This document shows, in pieces, positions 63,961 to 64,000 of a stretch of DNA of 64,000 nt. Both the position numbers and the translations under genes were made by a program. This DNA comes from Nematopogon swammerdamellus (taxonomy: Eukaryota > Arthropoda > Insecta > Lepidoptera > Adelidae): NCBI GenBank assembly GCA_946902875.1, contig OX336337.1:1488001-1552000 (forward strand), written 5' to 3'. Every line of letters begins with the position of its first letter. The stretch's first letter is position 1. Under the pieces are notes generated by a model. The model saw only the letters and a list, made by a program, of their open reading frames with translations, did not search any database and had not been told where the DNA came from.

Positions 63961-64000
63961 TCAAGACATTTGAAAATCACTGAAAATGTATATCATGTTA

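Noticed and set aside
60414..64000. Search for the fourth coding exon of cyclin D
   Set aside because: No phase-1 exon with the second cyclin fold (an FxxxPPSxxAA-type segment) was seen; the region is repeats, a hAT-like element and AT-rich DNA.

Overview
This window looks like a piece of insect nuclear genome, most likely from a moth or butterfly. It has spliced genes with long introns, CpG-rich islands in AT-rich surroundings, tRNA-derived SINEs, LINE 3' ends (jockey-like and RTE-like), a mariner relic, hairpin MITEs and a short repeat with a GC-rich end of a kind common in Lepidoptera. There are no operons and no prokaryotic features. The species assignment is inference.

Two protein-coding genes can be supported. 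(1) On the + strand, a G1/S cyclin D gene begins at 51066. Its first three coding exons lie at 51066-51311, 54950-55165 and 60257-60413. They encode 206 residues: an LxCxE Rb-binding motif, the complete first cyclin fold and the start of the second. The remaining exon(s) should lie beyond 64000. (2) On the - strand, exon 1 of a Phox2-like paired-class homeobox gene lies at 12593-12356. Its homeodomain exons are not in the window and would lie to the left of position 1. The two genes point away from each other. About 38 kb separates their starts, filled with repeats and several CpG-rich islands that may be promoters or unrecognised first exons.

Nearly everything else is mobile DNA. I name the families locally. 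A is a ~400 bp SINE with a tRNA-like head and perfect A and B boxes. B is a ~450 bp SINE whose full form has a 5' hairpin module, a tRNA-like A box and a segment strikingly like 5S rRNA; it shares a central domain with A. C is a ~340 bp element that shares the 5' hairpin module of B. F is a short element with a GC-rich hairpin end. G is a ~350-390 bp element with a tRNA-like B box and inverted ends. Other components are TIR elements with recognisable target duplications (hAT-like, TTAA-type, and a family with 6-bp duplications), long palindromes, and several tandem arrays (68 bp twice, 40 bp, 49 bp, GGGAGA).

Layout: 1-5415 mariner relic, B and A SINEs, 68-bp satellite; 5415-12040 AT-rich DNA, MITEs, SINEs; 12044-13200 LINE end, Phox2-like exon and CpG-rich upstream region; 13336-15155 F elements with tandem arrays; 15800-28100 LINE, SINE and MITE mosaic with small GC islands; 28100-50400 the same, with one possible unassigned first exon near 33170; 50700-64000 the cyclin D gene with its 5' leader and repeat-filled introns.

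The most novel-looking content is the modular SINE network, especially the tRNA plus 5S-like composite, and the CCACAGAGCAT-ended MITE family. I found no defence system, CRISPR array or gene cluster.
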